Made by a program: the position numbers and the translations under genes. Source: Occultella glacieicola (GTDB taxonomy: Bacteria > Actinomycetota > Actinomycetes > Actinomycetales > Beutenbergiaceae). Taken from it: a DNA stretch of 64,000 nucleotides. Positions 36,754 to 44,665 of the stretch are shown one piece after another. The DNA lies in the NCBI RefSeq assembly GCF_004353825.1, contig NZ_SMNA01000011.1, positions 98,461-162,460 on the forward strand. The letters are read 5' to 3'. A model generated the notes under the pieces. It did no database searches, was not told where the DNA came from, and was given only the letters and a program-made list of their open reading frames with translations. Every line of letters starts with the position of its first letter. The first letter of the stretch is position 1.

Positions 36754-36770
36754 CTGTGGAGCTAAGGGGA
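36754..36770. repeat. attR: 17-bp core inside tRNA-Ala
   Basis: Identical to 1663-1679. It overlaps the last 14 nt of the tRNA (3' acceptor strand and part of the T stem) plus 3 nt beyond. Confidence 0.85.
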
Positions 36771-36829
36771 TTCGAACCCCTGACCTCTTCCATGCCATGG
36801 AAGCGCGCTACCAACTGCGCCATAGCCCC
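36757..36829 (-). tRNA. tRNA-Ala(GGC)
   Basis: 73 nt on the minus strand. The 7-bp acceptor stem GGGGCTA/TAGCTCC contains one G-T pair. The anticodon stem CTTCC/GGAAG closes the loop ATGGCAT, giving anticodon GGC. The T arm is AGGGG-TTCGAAT-CCCCT. The discriminator is A; CCA is not encoded. It is intact despite island insertion because the island restores the 3' end. Confidence 0.96.
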
Positions 36830-36858
36830 GTGTGGGAGCCCCGAAGGGCGTTGCTAGT

Positions 36859-37509
36859 TTAGACGATGCGGGCCGCAACTGCGAAATCCGCTTCGCGCAC
36901 TCCGACGTTGTGGGCGGACAGGCGCCAGCTCGGGCGCTGCCCGTCGTTGGTGCGCAGCACCGACCAGTGGCAGTTGCCGATGCCCGTGATGCCCCGCCAG
37001 ACCTCAGGATCCTGGCCGATCAGGGCCGTGATCCCGGCGCTGATGGCGGCGCCGTGGGAGACCACGACGAGGATCTCGTGCTCGCCGAGCGGCTCGGCCG
37101 CAGCGAGGACTGCTTCGGCGAACCTGTGACCGACCTCACCCCTGGTCTCGGCGTTGACGCCCTCCGGGTGCGCGCCGGCGTTCCAGGCGGCGAAGGCGTC
37201 CGGCCAGCCGGCTTCGATCTCGGGATGAGTCAGGCCCTCCCAGTCGCCGAAGCTCCGCTCGCGCAGCCGTGCGTCGGTGCCCACGTCCAGGCCGACGAGG
37301 TCGGCGAGGGACTGCGCCGTCTCCGCGGCCCGCATCAGGTCGGACGCGACGATCCTGGTCAGGCTCAATTGCGCGAGGAACGGGGCTGCGGCGGCGGCCT
37401 GCGCCCGGCCATGTTCGTTGAGCGCGATGTCGACCTGGCCCTGCAGCCGAGCCGTCGCGTTGTAATCCGTCTGACCGTGCCGCCAGAGCAGGAGGGTTCC
37501 GGCGCTCAT
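36859..37509 (-). CDS. Histidine phosphatase (phosphoglycerate mutase-like)
   Basis: 216 aa. LLLWRHGQTDYN (residues 6-17) carries the phospho-accepting His, followed by SDLMRAAETAQ, the acid/base Glu in LRERSFGDWEGLT, and VVVSHGAAI with the second His. The branch is phosphatase-like rather than glycolytic mutase. The start overlaps the rsfS stop by 4 nt, so rsfS and this gene are cotranscribed, as in many actinobacteria. The physiological substrate is not evident. Confidence 0.9.
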   Translation of the reverse strand: MSAGTLLLWRHGQTDYNATARLQGQVDIALNEHGRAQAAAAAPFLAQLSLTRIVASDLMRAAETAQSLADLVGLDVGTDARLRERSFGDWEGLTHPEIEAGWPDAFAAWNAGAHPEGVNAETRGEVGHRFAEAVLAAAEPLGEHEILVVVSHGAAISAGITALIGQDPEVWRGITGIGNCHWSVLRTNDGQRPSWRLSAHNVGVREADFAVAARIV

Positions 37510-37922
37510 GCCTGCCCGAGGGTCCGGTCCTCCGGTGCCTCGCCGGCGCTGGGGTGACCATGGACGTCCGGCGGCAGTTCGACCACGGGACAGTCCTTCC
37601 AGAGCCGTTCCAGGGCGTAGAACTCGCGGTCCTCGTCGTGCTGGACGTGAACCACGATGTCGCCGAAGTCGAGCAGCACCCAGCGCCCCTCGGCAACGCC
37701 CTCCTTGCGGACGGCCTTGGCACCCTCTTGGGCCAGGGCGTCCTCCACGGCGTCGACGATGGCCTTCACCTGGCGTTCGCTGGAGCCGGAGGCGACGACG
37801 AAGACGTCGGTCAGGACCAGCCGTTCGGAGACGTCGAGCGCGATGATCTCCCGGGCCAGGAGGTCGGCGGCGGCGCGGGCGGCGACGATCGCCAGTTCGA
37901 TGGCGCGGTCATCAGCGGGCAC
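37506..37922 (-). CDS. rsfS: Ribosome silencing factor RsfS
   Basis: 138 aa from a GTG. RsfS/YbeB/Iojap signature: TDVFVVASGSSERQVKAIVDAV and GRWVLLDFGDIVVHVQHDEDREFYALERLW. Known role: binds ribosomal protein L14 and blocks subunit joining when nutrients are limited. The family usually follows nadD; here a 485-aa protein intervenes. The C-terminal 25 residues are a family-atypical polar tail. Confidence 0.95.
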   Translation of the reverse strand: MPADDRAIELAIVAARAAADLLAREIIALDVSERLVLTDVFVVASGSSERQVKAIVDAVEDALAQEGAKAVRKEGVAEGRWVLLDFGDIVVHVQHDEDREFYALERLWKDCPVVELPPDVHGHPSAGEAPEDRTLGQA

Positions 37923-38012
37923 GGTGCTCCTCGGTACGGGTCGGACGGTCGTCGACGCGGCACCTCCTGGAGCCGCCGGTCTCGGGTCAGTCTATGCGGC
38001 GGCGGCGTCAGC

Positions 38013-39470
38013 CTATGCGGCGGGCCCGTGAGCAGAGCCGACGCCCGGGTCCGGCCCGGCCGTCGCGGCCAGGGCTGCGAGCCCGTCGCTGCCGCCGAAG
38101 ACGTTGCCGATCGCCACCTGCCAGACGAGCAGCCCGAGCACGAGACCGACGAGGATCAGCACGATGATCTGCAGCGCCCGCAGCCAACCCGGCGTGCCCT
38201 CGTCCTCATCCTCGTCGTCATCGAATTCGTCGTAGTCCTCGTCCTCGTGGTCACCCTCGAGCAACTCCTCCCGGGAGCCTGCAGACGCCGCCGCGGGCGC
38301 CTCGGGGCTGGACGCCGCGAGGGCGGGGGCTTCGACGGCACCGTCATCGGACTCCCCGGAGATCACGCTCGCCCAGCGGGGTGCCATGTCGAACGAGTCG
38401 TCCGACTCGTCGGCGCCGTCGGCCACCTCCGCGGGGTCGGCGGAGTGCTCGGTGCCGGCGGCGTCGGTCGAGGCGGTCGAGGCGGGCTCGGCCGGGTACG
38501 AGCGACTGGAGCGGCGCGTCACGGGCAGCGGGCCGCCGTCGTACACCAGATCGGGCTCGCGACCGGCGGGCACGTCGGTCACCGGCAGGACCGCGGTGAC
38601 GTCCGACGCCTCCGAGCCCCAGGTGGACGCCGCGTCCGTGCTCGGCAGCGGGCCCGGGCTCGGCGCCGGCGAACGCTCGGCGACGACCGCGTCGCGTGGC
38701 GGGTCGGCGGCCGTATCGGTCGCGGCATTGATGTCGCGGACGGCCCGCTGGATCGGGGTCAGCCCACCTGTCTCGTCGAGTCCACGGGTCGCACGCGCGG
38801 CCGCCGGTGGTCGCACGACGGGGCGACGCCCGGTCCCGGTCCGTTCGCTCGGGGCTTCGGGGCTCGCCGGCTCGGCGTCCGCGCTGGCCTGCTTGGCCCG
38901 CAGGGATCGTCGCGACACGCCGAACTCGCCGGTCGTGGCGGCGTCGACGTCACCGGTCGCCGGGTCCGAGGTCCACGCCGCTGCCGGCGCCGGGTCGGCG
39001 GGTGCCGGGTCCGGGGTCACCGCGTCCGCCGACTCCAGGCCCGCGGACGTTCCACCCGTGGTCGCCGCGTCCGTGGCGGTCGGGTCGTCGGTCGCCGCCT
39101 CCGTGGCGGTCGGGTCGTCGGTCGCCGCGTCCGCGGTGGTCGAGGCGCCCATCGTGGCGGGCCCGACGGCGTCCGCCGGGTCGGCGACGGCACGTTCCGC
39201 GTCCGCGGTGGCAGGGGTGCCCGCCGAAGGCGCGGTGTACGCACTGTGGCCGCTCTGCCCACTCTGACCGCTGACCGCGGACATCGGCGTCGGCACCGGA
39301 CCGTCAGGACCCAACTGCAGCGCGCCGCTGGCGAGTGCCTCGTCCCGGGCGCGCATCTCCCGCCGGGTCATCGGTCGCTCGAGTCCCTCGGCGGCTGCCC
39401 GGGCTCGCTCCGCCTCCCGGCGTCGCCGACGTTCGCCGAGGCCGGCGGTCGAGGTGTCCTCCTCGCTCAC
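38013..39470 (-). CDS. Long low-complexity protein with one C-terminal membrane span
   Basis: 485 aa from a GTG overlapping the nadD stop. It begins with a charged helix ([17 protein letters not shown]), followed by about 350 Ala/Thr/Asp/Pro-rich disordered residues, including a 10-residue repeat encoded by the DNA repeat at 39061. A very acidic stretch ([19 protein letters not shown]) is followed by one membrane helix ([21 protein letters not shown]) near residue 430. Similar proteins sit between nadD and rsfS in other Micrococcales, but function is not known to me. Predicted topology: long cytoplasmic tail, short outside end. Confidence 0.8.
   Translation of the reverse strand: MSEEDTSTAGLGERRRRREAERARAAAEGLERPMTRREMRARDEALASGALQLGPDGPVPTPMSAVSGQSGQSGHSAYTAPSAGTPATADAERAVADPADAVGPATMGASTTADAATDDPTATEAATDDPTATDAATTGGTSAGLESADAVTPDPAPADPAPAAAWTSDPATGDVDAATTGEFGVSRRSLRAKQASADAEPASPEAPSERTGTGRRPVVRPPAAARATRGLDETGGLTPIQRAVRDINAATDTAADPPRDAVVAERSPAPSPGPLPSTDAASTWGSEASDVTAVLPVTDVPAGREPDLVYDGGPLPVTRRSSRSYPAEPASTASTDAAGTEHSADPAEVADGADESDDSFDMAPRWASVISGESDDGAVEAPALAASSPEAPAAASAGSREELLEGDHEDEDYDEFDDDEDEDEGTPGWLRALQIIVLILVGLVLGLLVWQVAIGNVFGGSDGLAALAATAGPDPGVGSAHGPAA
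39061..39140. repeat. 30-bp tandem repeat, about 2.6 units, in coding sequence
   Basis: Units at 39061-39090 and 39091-39120 differ at one base (CGCGT/CGCCT), and a partial third follows. Being a multiple of three, it repeats the decapeptide [10 protein letters not shown] in the 485-aa protein without breaking the frame. Confidence 0.85.
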
Positions 39471-40117
39471 AGGTCCTCCCCCACTGGTGCTGCCACCCTC
39501 TCCGTGATCGTCGATTCGTCCTTGTAGAGCCGGTGCTTGCCGATGTACTGCACCACCCCGTCCGGCACCAGGTACCAGACCGGTTTGCCCGCGATCACGC
39601 GCTCCCGGCAGTCCGTCGAGGAGATCGCCATGGCGGGGATCTCGAGCAGCGAGTACTCACCGGGTGGGAGTTCCTCGGCGCTCAGGTCGTGGCCCGGCCT
39701 GGTGACGCCGACGAAGTGCGCCAGTTTCCAGAGCTCCGCGACGTCCTTCCACTGCATGATCTGGCTGAGTGCGTCCGCACCGGTGATGAAGAACAACTCC
39801 GCCCCGGGGTACGCGGCCCGCAGGTCACGGAGAGTGTCGATCGTGTACGTGATCCCGGGCCGTTCGATGTCCACCCGGGACACGGTGAACCGCGGGTTGG
39901 AGGCGGTCGCGACCACCGCCATCAGGTACCGGTGCTCGGCGACGGTGACGTTCCGGTCCAGCTTGAACGGCTGCGCCCCGGTGGGGACGAACACGACCTC
40001 GTCCAGACCGAACTCGTCGGCGACCTCACTGGCCGCCACGAGGTGGCCGTGGTGGATGGGGTCGAACGTCCCGCCCATGATGCCCACCCGCAGGGGCACC
40101 GGGCTGGCTGCGATCAC
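39467..40117 (-). CDS. nadD: Nicotinate-nucleotide adenylyltransferase
   Basis: 216 aa from a GTG. The nucleotidyltransferase signature [12 protein letters not shown] is at residues 15-26, with [20 protein letters not shown] and the C-terminal [10 protein letters not shown] (the ISSTxxR motif). Transfers AMP from ATP to nicotinate mononucleotide in NAD synthesis. The stop overlaps the next gene (GTGA). Standard length. Confidence 0.95.
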   Translation of the reverse strand: MIAASPVPLRVGIMGGTFDPIHHGHLVAASEVADEFGLDEVVFVPTGAQPFKLDRNVTVAEHRYLMAVVATASNPRFTVSRVDIERPGITYTIDTLRDLRAAYPGAELFFITGADALSQIMQWKDVAELWKLAHFVGVTRPGHDLSAEELPPGEYSLLEIPAMAISSTDCRERVIAGKPVWYLVPDGVVQYIGKHRLYKDESTITERVAAPVGEDL

Positions 40118-40162
40118 GACCCGTTCCGCCGGGTTGTGGCCCCGACGCCGGCAGGAGCCACG

Positions 40163-40315
40163 TCAGCGGTGGCGGGTGCCCACGCTGCGGAATGCGAGAA
40201 CCACCAACAGCAGGAACACGAAAGCAGCGAATGCGACCAGCCCGAAGCCCAGCGGAGGCATGCCCGAGGCCTCCTCGCCGTGCTCGGCGGCGAATGTCAG
40301 CAGTGAGTTACTCAT
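40163..40315 (-). CDS. 50-aa single-span membrane protein
   Basis: MSNSLLTFAAEHGEEASG followed by one hydrophobic helix (FGLVAFAAFVFLLLVVLAF) and a short basic end. The ATG at 40315 is preferred; the frame extends to 40366. A small protein of this layout is common between proA and nadD in actinobacteria; function unknown. Confidence 0.7.
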   Translation of the reverse strand: MSNSLLTFAAEHGEEASGMPPLGFGLVAFAAFVFLLLVVLAFRSVGTRHR

Positions 40316-40400
40316 CGACCCGGGTCCTCCTAGGGTTCCACAACGCTCAAGGGACAAGTCTCGCACGTCCGGCGGTCATCTCCGAGACGGCACGAGGTGA

Positions 40401-41759
40401 TCATGGCCGCACGTGTCCGTCACCCTGGACGATCCACGTGGTAGTGGTCAGCTCGGCAAGGCCCATGGGCCCGCGCGCGTGCAGTTTCTGGGTGGAGATG
40501 CCGATCTCCGCGCCGAGCCCGAGCTGCCCGCCGTCGGTGAACCGCGTCGAGGCGTTCACCATGATCGCGGCCGAGTCGAGTTCGGTGGTGAACCGCTGCA
40601 CCGAGGTCACGTCCGGGGTGCAGATGGCCTCGGTGTGGCCGGAGGTCCAGGTCCGGATGTGCTCGATGGCGGTGTCCAGGTCCGGCACGACGCGCACCGC
40701 GAGGTCGAGGCTCAGGTACTCGGTGGCCCAGTCCGCGTCCGTGGCGGGCTGGAAGTCCACGTCGTCACCGGCGAGGGCGCCGGTGGCCGCGTCGCCGTGG
40801 ATCCGCACACCGGCCGCGGCGAGTGCGCTCAGTGCGCCGGGCAGGAAGTCGGCGGCGATCGCCTCGTGCACCAGCAGGGTCTCCAGCGCGTTGCACACCC
40901 CGACCCGCTGGGTCTTGGAGTTCAGCAGGATCGCGGTGGCCTTGGCCACGTCCGCTCCGGCGTCCACGAACAGGTGGCAGTTGCCGACGCCGGTCTCGAT
41001 CACCGGCACGGTCGAGGAGGTCACGACGGTCCGGATCAGGCCGGCGCCACCGCGGGGTACGAGCACGTCGACGAGGCCACGGGCTCGCATCAGCTCCCGG
41101 GCTCCCTCCCGGCCGTGGGCGTCGATCGACTGGATCGCGTCGCCGGGCAGGCCGACGCGCTCGAGGGCGCGGGAAAGCACTCGCACGATCACCTCGTTGC
41201 TGCGGGCGGCCGCCGAGCCACCACGCAGGATCACCGCGTTGCCGCTCTTGAGGGCGAGCCCAGCAGCGTCGACGGTCACGTTCGGGCGGGCCTCGTAGAT
41301 CATCCCGACCACGCCCATCGGGACCCGAACCTGACGCACGGTGAGGCCGTTCGGCAGGGTCGACCCCCGGACCACCTCACCGACCGGGTCGGGCAGCGCG
41401 GCGAGGTCCCGGAGGGCATCGGCGATGGCGACGACCCGGGCCTCGTCGAGGCGGAGCCGGTCGAGGAGGCCGGGGCTCATCCCGCCCGCACGCTCCCGTT
41501 CGACGTCCTCGGCGTTGGCGGCCACGACCTCCGCCTGCGCCGCGACCAGCGCGTCGGCCAGCGCGTGCAGGGCTTCGTCCTTGGTGCCGCGGGTGGCGCC
41601 GGCGAGCACGCGCGCGGCGGCCTTCGCCCGCTGCGCGGCATCGACGACGGCGATGCGCGCCGGGCTCGGCGTCTGCGGTTCGGCGTCGGTCTGGTCGTCC
41701 GGCGCCGCGCTGCGCGCGTCGGCGTCGGTGGAGTCGGTCGGCAGGGACTGGACACTCAT
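40401..41759 (-). CDS. proA: Glutamate-5-semialdehyde dehydrogenase
   Basis: 452 aa. Aldehyde-dehydrogenase fold with [31 protein letters not shown], the catalytic-Cys segment [14 protein letters not shown] and [18 protein letters not shown] near the end. NADPH-dependent reduction of glutamyl-5-phosphate in proline synthesis. The N-terminal 30 residues are a polar extension. proB is not adjacent: it lies 6 kb upstream, separated by the flavin and SLATT/SLOG genes. Confidence 0.96.
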   Translation of the reverse strand: MSVQSLPTDSTDADARSAAPDDQTDAEPQTPSPARIAVVDAAQRAKAAARVLAGATRGTKDEALHALADALVAAQAEVVAANAEDVERERAGGMSPGLLDRLRLDEARVVAIADALRDLAALPDPVGEVVRGSTLPNGLTVRQVRVPMGVVGMIYEARPNVTVDAAGLALKSGNAVILRGGSAAARSNEVIVRVLSRALERVGLPGDAIQSIDAHGREGARELMRARGLVDVLVPRGGAGLIRTVVTSSTVPVIETGVGNCHLFVDAGADVAKATAILLNSKTQRVGVCNALETLLVHEAIAADFLPGALSALAAAGVRIHGDAATGALAGDDVDFQPATDADWATEYLSLDLAVRVVPDLDTAIEHIRTWTSGHTEAICTPDVTSVQRFTTELDSAAIMVNASTRFTDGGQLGLGAEIGISTQKLHARGPMGLAELTTTTWIVQGDGHVRP

Positions 41760-41838
41760 GGCTCAAGGATAGGCCGGGGTCACCGCCGCGCCGGGTCCGG
41801 TCCGCCGGCCGGACCCGGCGGCGTCGTACGGGACCGGC

Positions 41839-42879
41839 TCAGGCCTCGGCGGCGGTACGCAGCCGCGTCGACCTCGCCGCCCGGGACGCCGTGCCGGCGG
41901 CGGGCGCACCGGTCGTGGCCGGCGCCGAGCCTCCCGTGCGCAGTCCCCGGGCCGCGAGTGCGGGCACGACGTCCTGCACCAGCGCGAGCACATCGGTGGG
42001 CACCGAGGCGGGGATCACGGTGAAGCCGTCGGCCGCACCGGCGTGCACCCACTCGGCCCAGAGGTCGACGAGGTCCGCGGCCGTGCCGATCGACCGCAAC
42101 GGCGCCGTCCGGGGTGCCGTCTCCAGGGAGTTGAGCAGGTCCCAGCGCGCCCGGGCGCTCGGCCGGTCGGCAGAGATCACGACGTGGACGTCGATGACCA
42201 CCCGCACGTCGTCGGGGTTGCGGCCCCACTCGGCGGCGGCGTTGCGGATCGCCGTGCGTGCCGTGCGAGCCTCCTCGAGGGTGGCCACCGAGAGGCGAGC
42301 GACGTCGGCGCGGGCGGCGGCCAGTTCCAGGTCGACGGCGTTGCGGACCGGGATGACGACGATCGGAGCACGGCGTCCGGACTCGGCCGCGCCCGAGGAA
42401 CGGGCCGAGCCCGACCGGGTGTCCCGCTGCGGCGTCACCCAGGAGTTGATGACGGCGTCCACGGCGCGCGCGCTGGTCCCGTTCACCGGGGCCGTCTCGA
42501 GCTGCCAGCCGGCCCGCTCGGCGCTCGCACGATGCACGCTGGATACCGCACCGGCCACGTGCTCGGGCCGGGACGCCCCCAGCGGCACGGCCGCCACCAG
42601 GGTCGCGGTGCGGGTGTGCCGGGCCAGGCGGGACGCGGCCACGGCCCCGTCGAGCCACGCGTCGCGACGGCGCGGGCCACCGACGCGGAAGGTCTCGTCG
42701 AGGGTGAGCAGGTCGACGCCACCCTTGTCGGCCAGGGACGCCAGACCGGCGAGCCGGCCCATGATGAACGACTCGGCCTCGCTGTCCTCGGTCCGGCGCC
42801 ACTCCCGGGGCGCTCCGGCGCCGGACAGGTCGAGGGCGATCAGGGAGGTGGTGCTAGGGGTACGCGGGGACTTCGACAT
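41839..42879 (-). CDS. LLM-class flavin-dependent monooxygenase
   Basis: 346 aa. Bacterial-luciferase-like barrel features: GVDLLTLDETF, TATLVAAVPLGASRPEHVA near residues 93-111, and GAADGFTVIPASVPTDVL near 285-302. The closest functional theme is sulfonate or dimethyl-sulfone monooxygenases, which use FMNH2 from a partner reductase. That fits its setting: a SAM-IV-type riboswitch and a Cys-rich leader ORF upstream, and two flavin reductases on the other side. The C-terminal 40 residues are Ala-rich. Exact substrate unknown. Confidence 0.82.
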   Translation of the reverse strand: MSKSPRTPSTTSLIALDLSGAGAPREWRRTEDSEAESFIMGRLAGLASLADKGGVDLLTLDETFRVGGPRRRDAWLDGAVAASRLARHTRTATLVAAVPLGASRPEHVAGAVSSVHRASAERAGWQLETAPVNGTSARAVDAVINSWVTPQRDTRSGSARSSGAAESGRRAPIVVIPVRNAVDLELAAARADVARLSVATLEEARTARTAIRNAAAEWGRNPDDVRVVIDVHVVISADRPSARARWDLLNSLETAPRTAPLRSIGTAADLVDLWAEWVHAGAADGFTVIPASVPTDVLALVQDVVPALAARGLRTGGSAPATTGAPAAGTASRAARSTRLRTAAEA

Positions 42880-43020
42880 GGGTGTTCACGCCTTCACGGT
42901 TCGAGCGGGGGCCTGCCCGGTACACCCGCGCGGCACGTGTCACGCGTGCCGGCCAGCGGGCCGTCGAACAGGAGGTGACGCCGAGGGGCGGGACGCCCGG
43001 GGCATCGGATGAGGGTCGGC

Positions 43021-43125
43021 TCAGGCCTGGACCGGCATCGCCGACATCGCCGGCATCGGACAACAGCACATCGGACGGGACACCCGCAGCGGCGTCGTCG
43101 TGAGTTCCCTGATGCTGATACCCAT
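43021..43125 (-). CDS. 34-codon Cys/Met-rich leader peptide (uORF)
   Basis: Start ATG at 43125, stop TGA at 43021. Residues 19-24 read MCCCPM, encoded TGC TGT TGT, and the 34-aa product has six Met and three Cys. It lies between the SAM-IV-type riboswitch and the LLM gene. Polycysteine leader ORFs upstream of sulfur genes are known in mycobacteria as cysteine-sensing attenuators, so I infer the same logic here. A GAGGG lies about 13 nt before the start. Translation is not proven. Confidence 0.6.
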   Translation of the reverse strand: MGISIRELTTTPLRVSRPMCCCPMPAMSAMPVQA

Positions 43126-43159
43126 CGGTGGTGTTTCCCTCTACTCGGGCGCCTGCGGC

Positions 43160-43275
43160 GCCGTGCGCTTGCTCCGCGTCGAACGACCGGAGCCAGGTCG
43201 TCACCCGGGGCACCCCACCGCAGTTGGAGGGTTGCCGGTCAGCAAGCCGGGGCTGTGATGCTGACACTCAAGACC
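43160..43275 (-). promoter_or_regulatory. SAM-IV-type riboswitch
   Basis: Read on the minus strand from 43275, the RNA shows GGTCTTGAGTGTCAGC, then GCCCCGGCTTGCTGACCGG, CAACCCTCCAACTGCGGTGG and GGTGCCCCGGGTGACGACC. It ends with a stem-loop (GGCTCC..CGGAGC) and AAGCGC. This order and spacing closely follow the actinobacterial SAM-IV class, including the closing GGTC/GACC helix and the CCGG/pseudoknot elements. It should lower expression of the downstream LLM gene when S-adenosylmethionine is plentiful. A GGCGCC-GCA-GGCGCC hairpin follows at 43148-43163. Confidence 0.88.
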
Positions 43276-43520
43276 TTGGGCCCGAGTCTAGGAGAGCCTT
43301 GGATGACGTGTCAACAAAACCGCGCACACGGCGTGCGCGCGCACGAGCCCGACATCCGGCCCCGCAGGCCGGGCAGGCTCGCAGGGCTGGACGCCCGTCT
43401 CGGCATTCGGGATTCCCGAGGCGTCCCCGAAGCGGCCCGGCGGGCGGCGGTACGTTCGGACCACGGGAGCACCAGCCATGGGCGCCCGGTCACCCAGATC
43501 GCCGAGCTCGGACGGGAACG

Positions 43521-44093
43521 ATGACCCTCACCCTCACCACCCTGAGCGGCAATCCGCGCCGGGGTTCTCGCACCCTCGCGGTCGCCGAGGCCACCGCCGC
43601 CCGGATCACGGCCCTCCTCAACGGACGCGACGGCCTGATCGGCGCCGCGGGCCTCGACACTGCCATCGACGACCGTGTGATCGAGCTCGCCGACCTCGCC
43701 GGGCAACTGTTCGCCCCCGAGCACCCCGAGGCCGACGAGGCACTCGCCCGCGTCGCCGGATCCGACGTGCTCGTGGTCGCCACGCCCGTCTACAAGGCCA
43801 GCTACACCGGGCTGCTCAAGTCCTTCCTCGACCTCTACGGCGCGAACGGGCTACGCGGGGTCGTCGCCCTGCCCGTCGTGGTCAGCGGCAACCCGGCCCA
43901 CCTGCTCTCCACCGACATCCACCTGCGCTCGCTGCTCGTCGAGCTCGGCGCGAGCGTCCCGACCCGTGGCCTCGGGCTGGTCGAGTCCCAGCTGGGCACC
44001 GTCGACGACGTGCTGGACGCCTGGTTCACCGATCACGGTGACCTCCTGCACGGTGCAGTCACCGCCGGCGCCCGGGCGGGGGCAGCGGCATGA
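43521..44093 (+). CDS. NADPH-dependent FMN reductase (MsuE/SsuE-like)
   Basis: 190 aa; ATG 43521 with GGGA upstream, although the frame is open to 43128. Flavodoxin-like fold: TTLSGNPRRGSRTLAVAEA (phosphate loop), VLVVATPVYKASYTGLLKSFLDL (flavin contact) and VVSGNPAHLLSTDIHLRSLL. Such enzymes supply FMNH2 to two-component monooxygenases, so it is the likely partner of the divergent LLM protein. The next gene overlaps by 4 nt. The 245 bp between the riboswitch and this start must hold its promoter. Confidence 0.9.
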   Translation: MTLTLTTLSGNPRRGSRTLAVAEATAARITALLNGRDGLIGAAGLDTAIDDRVIELADLAGQLFAPEHPEADEALARVAGSDVLVVATPVYKASYTGLLKSFLDLYGANGLRGVVALPVVVSGNPAHLLSTDIHLRSLLVELGASVPTRGLGLVESQLGTVDDVLDAWFTDHGDLLHGAVTAGARAGAAA

Positions 44094-44653
44094 CCACCGA
44101 GACGCTGAGCACCCTCGAGCGCCTGCTCGCGGAGCAGGACGAGCCCCAGCTGAATGCGGACGAGTACAAGCAGGTGTTCCGTCAGCACCCGGCCGGCGTG
44201 GCCGTGGTGACGTTCAACGGTCCCGGCACCGATGCCGCGGCCGCGCTGCCGGTCGGCTTCACGGCGACGTCGGTCATCTCGGTGTCCGCCGCTCCCCCGC
44301 TGCTCGCGTTCTCGATCGCCTCGACGTCCTCGTCGTGGCCCGCGCTGAGCCAGACCGGCACCGTGGTCGTGAACTTCCTGGATGGCCCAGCGGCGCACCT
44401 GTCCACCACGTTCGCCCGTAGCGGCATCGACCGGTTCGCCGACGCTCCCTGGCACCGGCTGACCACCGGTGAGCCGGCCCTCACCGAGGCCTGCGCCAGG
44501 GTCCGCGGCCGGGTCGTGCAGCGGATCCCGGCCGGGGACAGCTACCTGGTCACCCTGCGCGCGCTCAGCGCCGAGATCCCGCGGACCGGCTCACCGCTGG
44601 TCTACCACGACCGGACCTACCACCAGATCGGCGGGCACAGCCGGCTGGGCTGA
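44090..44653 (+). CDS. Flavin reductase domain protein (FMN-binding split barrel)
   Basis: 187 aa, overlapping the FMN reductase (ATGA). Split-barrel motifs: FRQHPAGVAVVTF, PVGFTATSVISVSAAPPLLAF and TGTVVVNFLDGPAAHLSTTFA, then YHDRTYHQI at the end. Members transfer electrons from NAD(P)H to free flavin or act as the small part of flavin-dependent monooxygenases. Second candidate partner for the LLM enzyme. Confidence 0.9.
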   Translation: MTTETLSTLERLLAEQDEPQLNADEYKQVFRQHPAGVAVVTFNGPGTDAAAALPVGFTATSVISVSAAPPLLAFSIASTSSSWPALSQTGTVVVNFLDGPAAHLSTTFARSGIDRFADAPWHRLTTGEPALTEACARVRGRVVQRIPAGDSYLVTLRALSAEIPRTGSPLVYHDRTYHQIGGHSRLG

Positions 44654-44665
44654 GTCACGGCCGGC

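Larger units (their letters stand above)
1663..36770. mobile_element. ~35 kb genomic island integrated in tRNA-Ala(GGC), now probably immobile
   Basis: The two ends carry the same 17 bp (CTGTGGAGCTAAGGGGA), at 1663-1679 and 36754-36770. The right copy is part of the intact tRNA-Ala gene. A tyrosine integrase gene lies immediately inside the right end, as is usual for tRNA-targeting islands, but it carries two frameshifts. A 25-bp repeat (23 of 25 identical) lies inside both ends and looks like integrase arm sites. No conjugation, replication or structural phage genes are visible. Cargo is polysaccharide catabolism plus IS remnants. Boundaries are seen in sequence; mode of transfer is inference. 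Confidence 0.85.
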
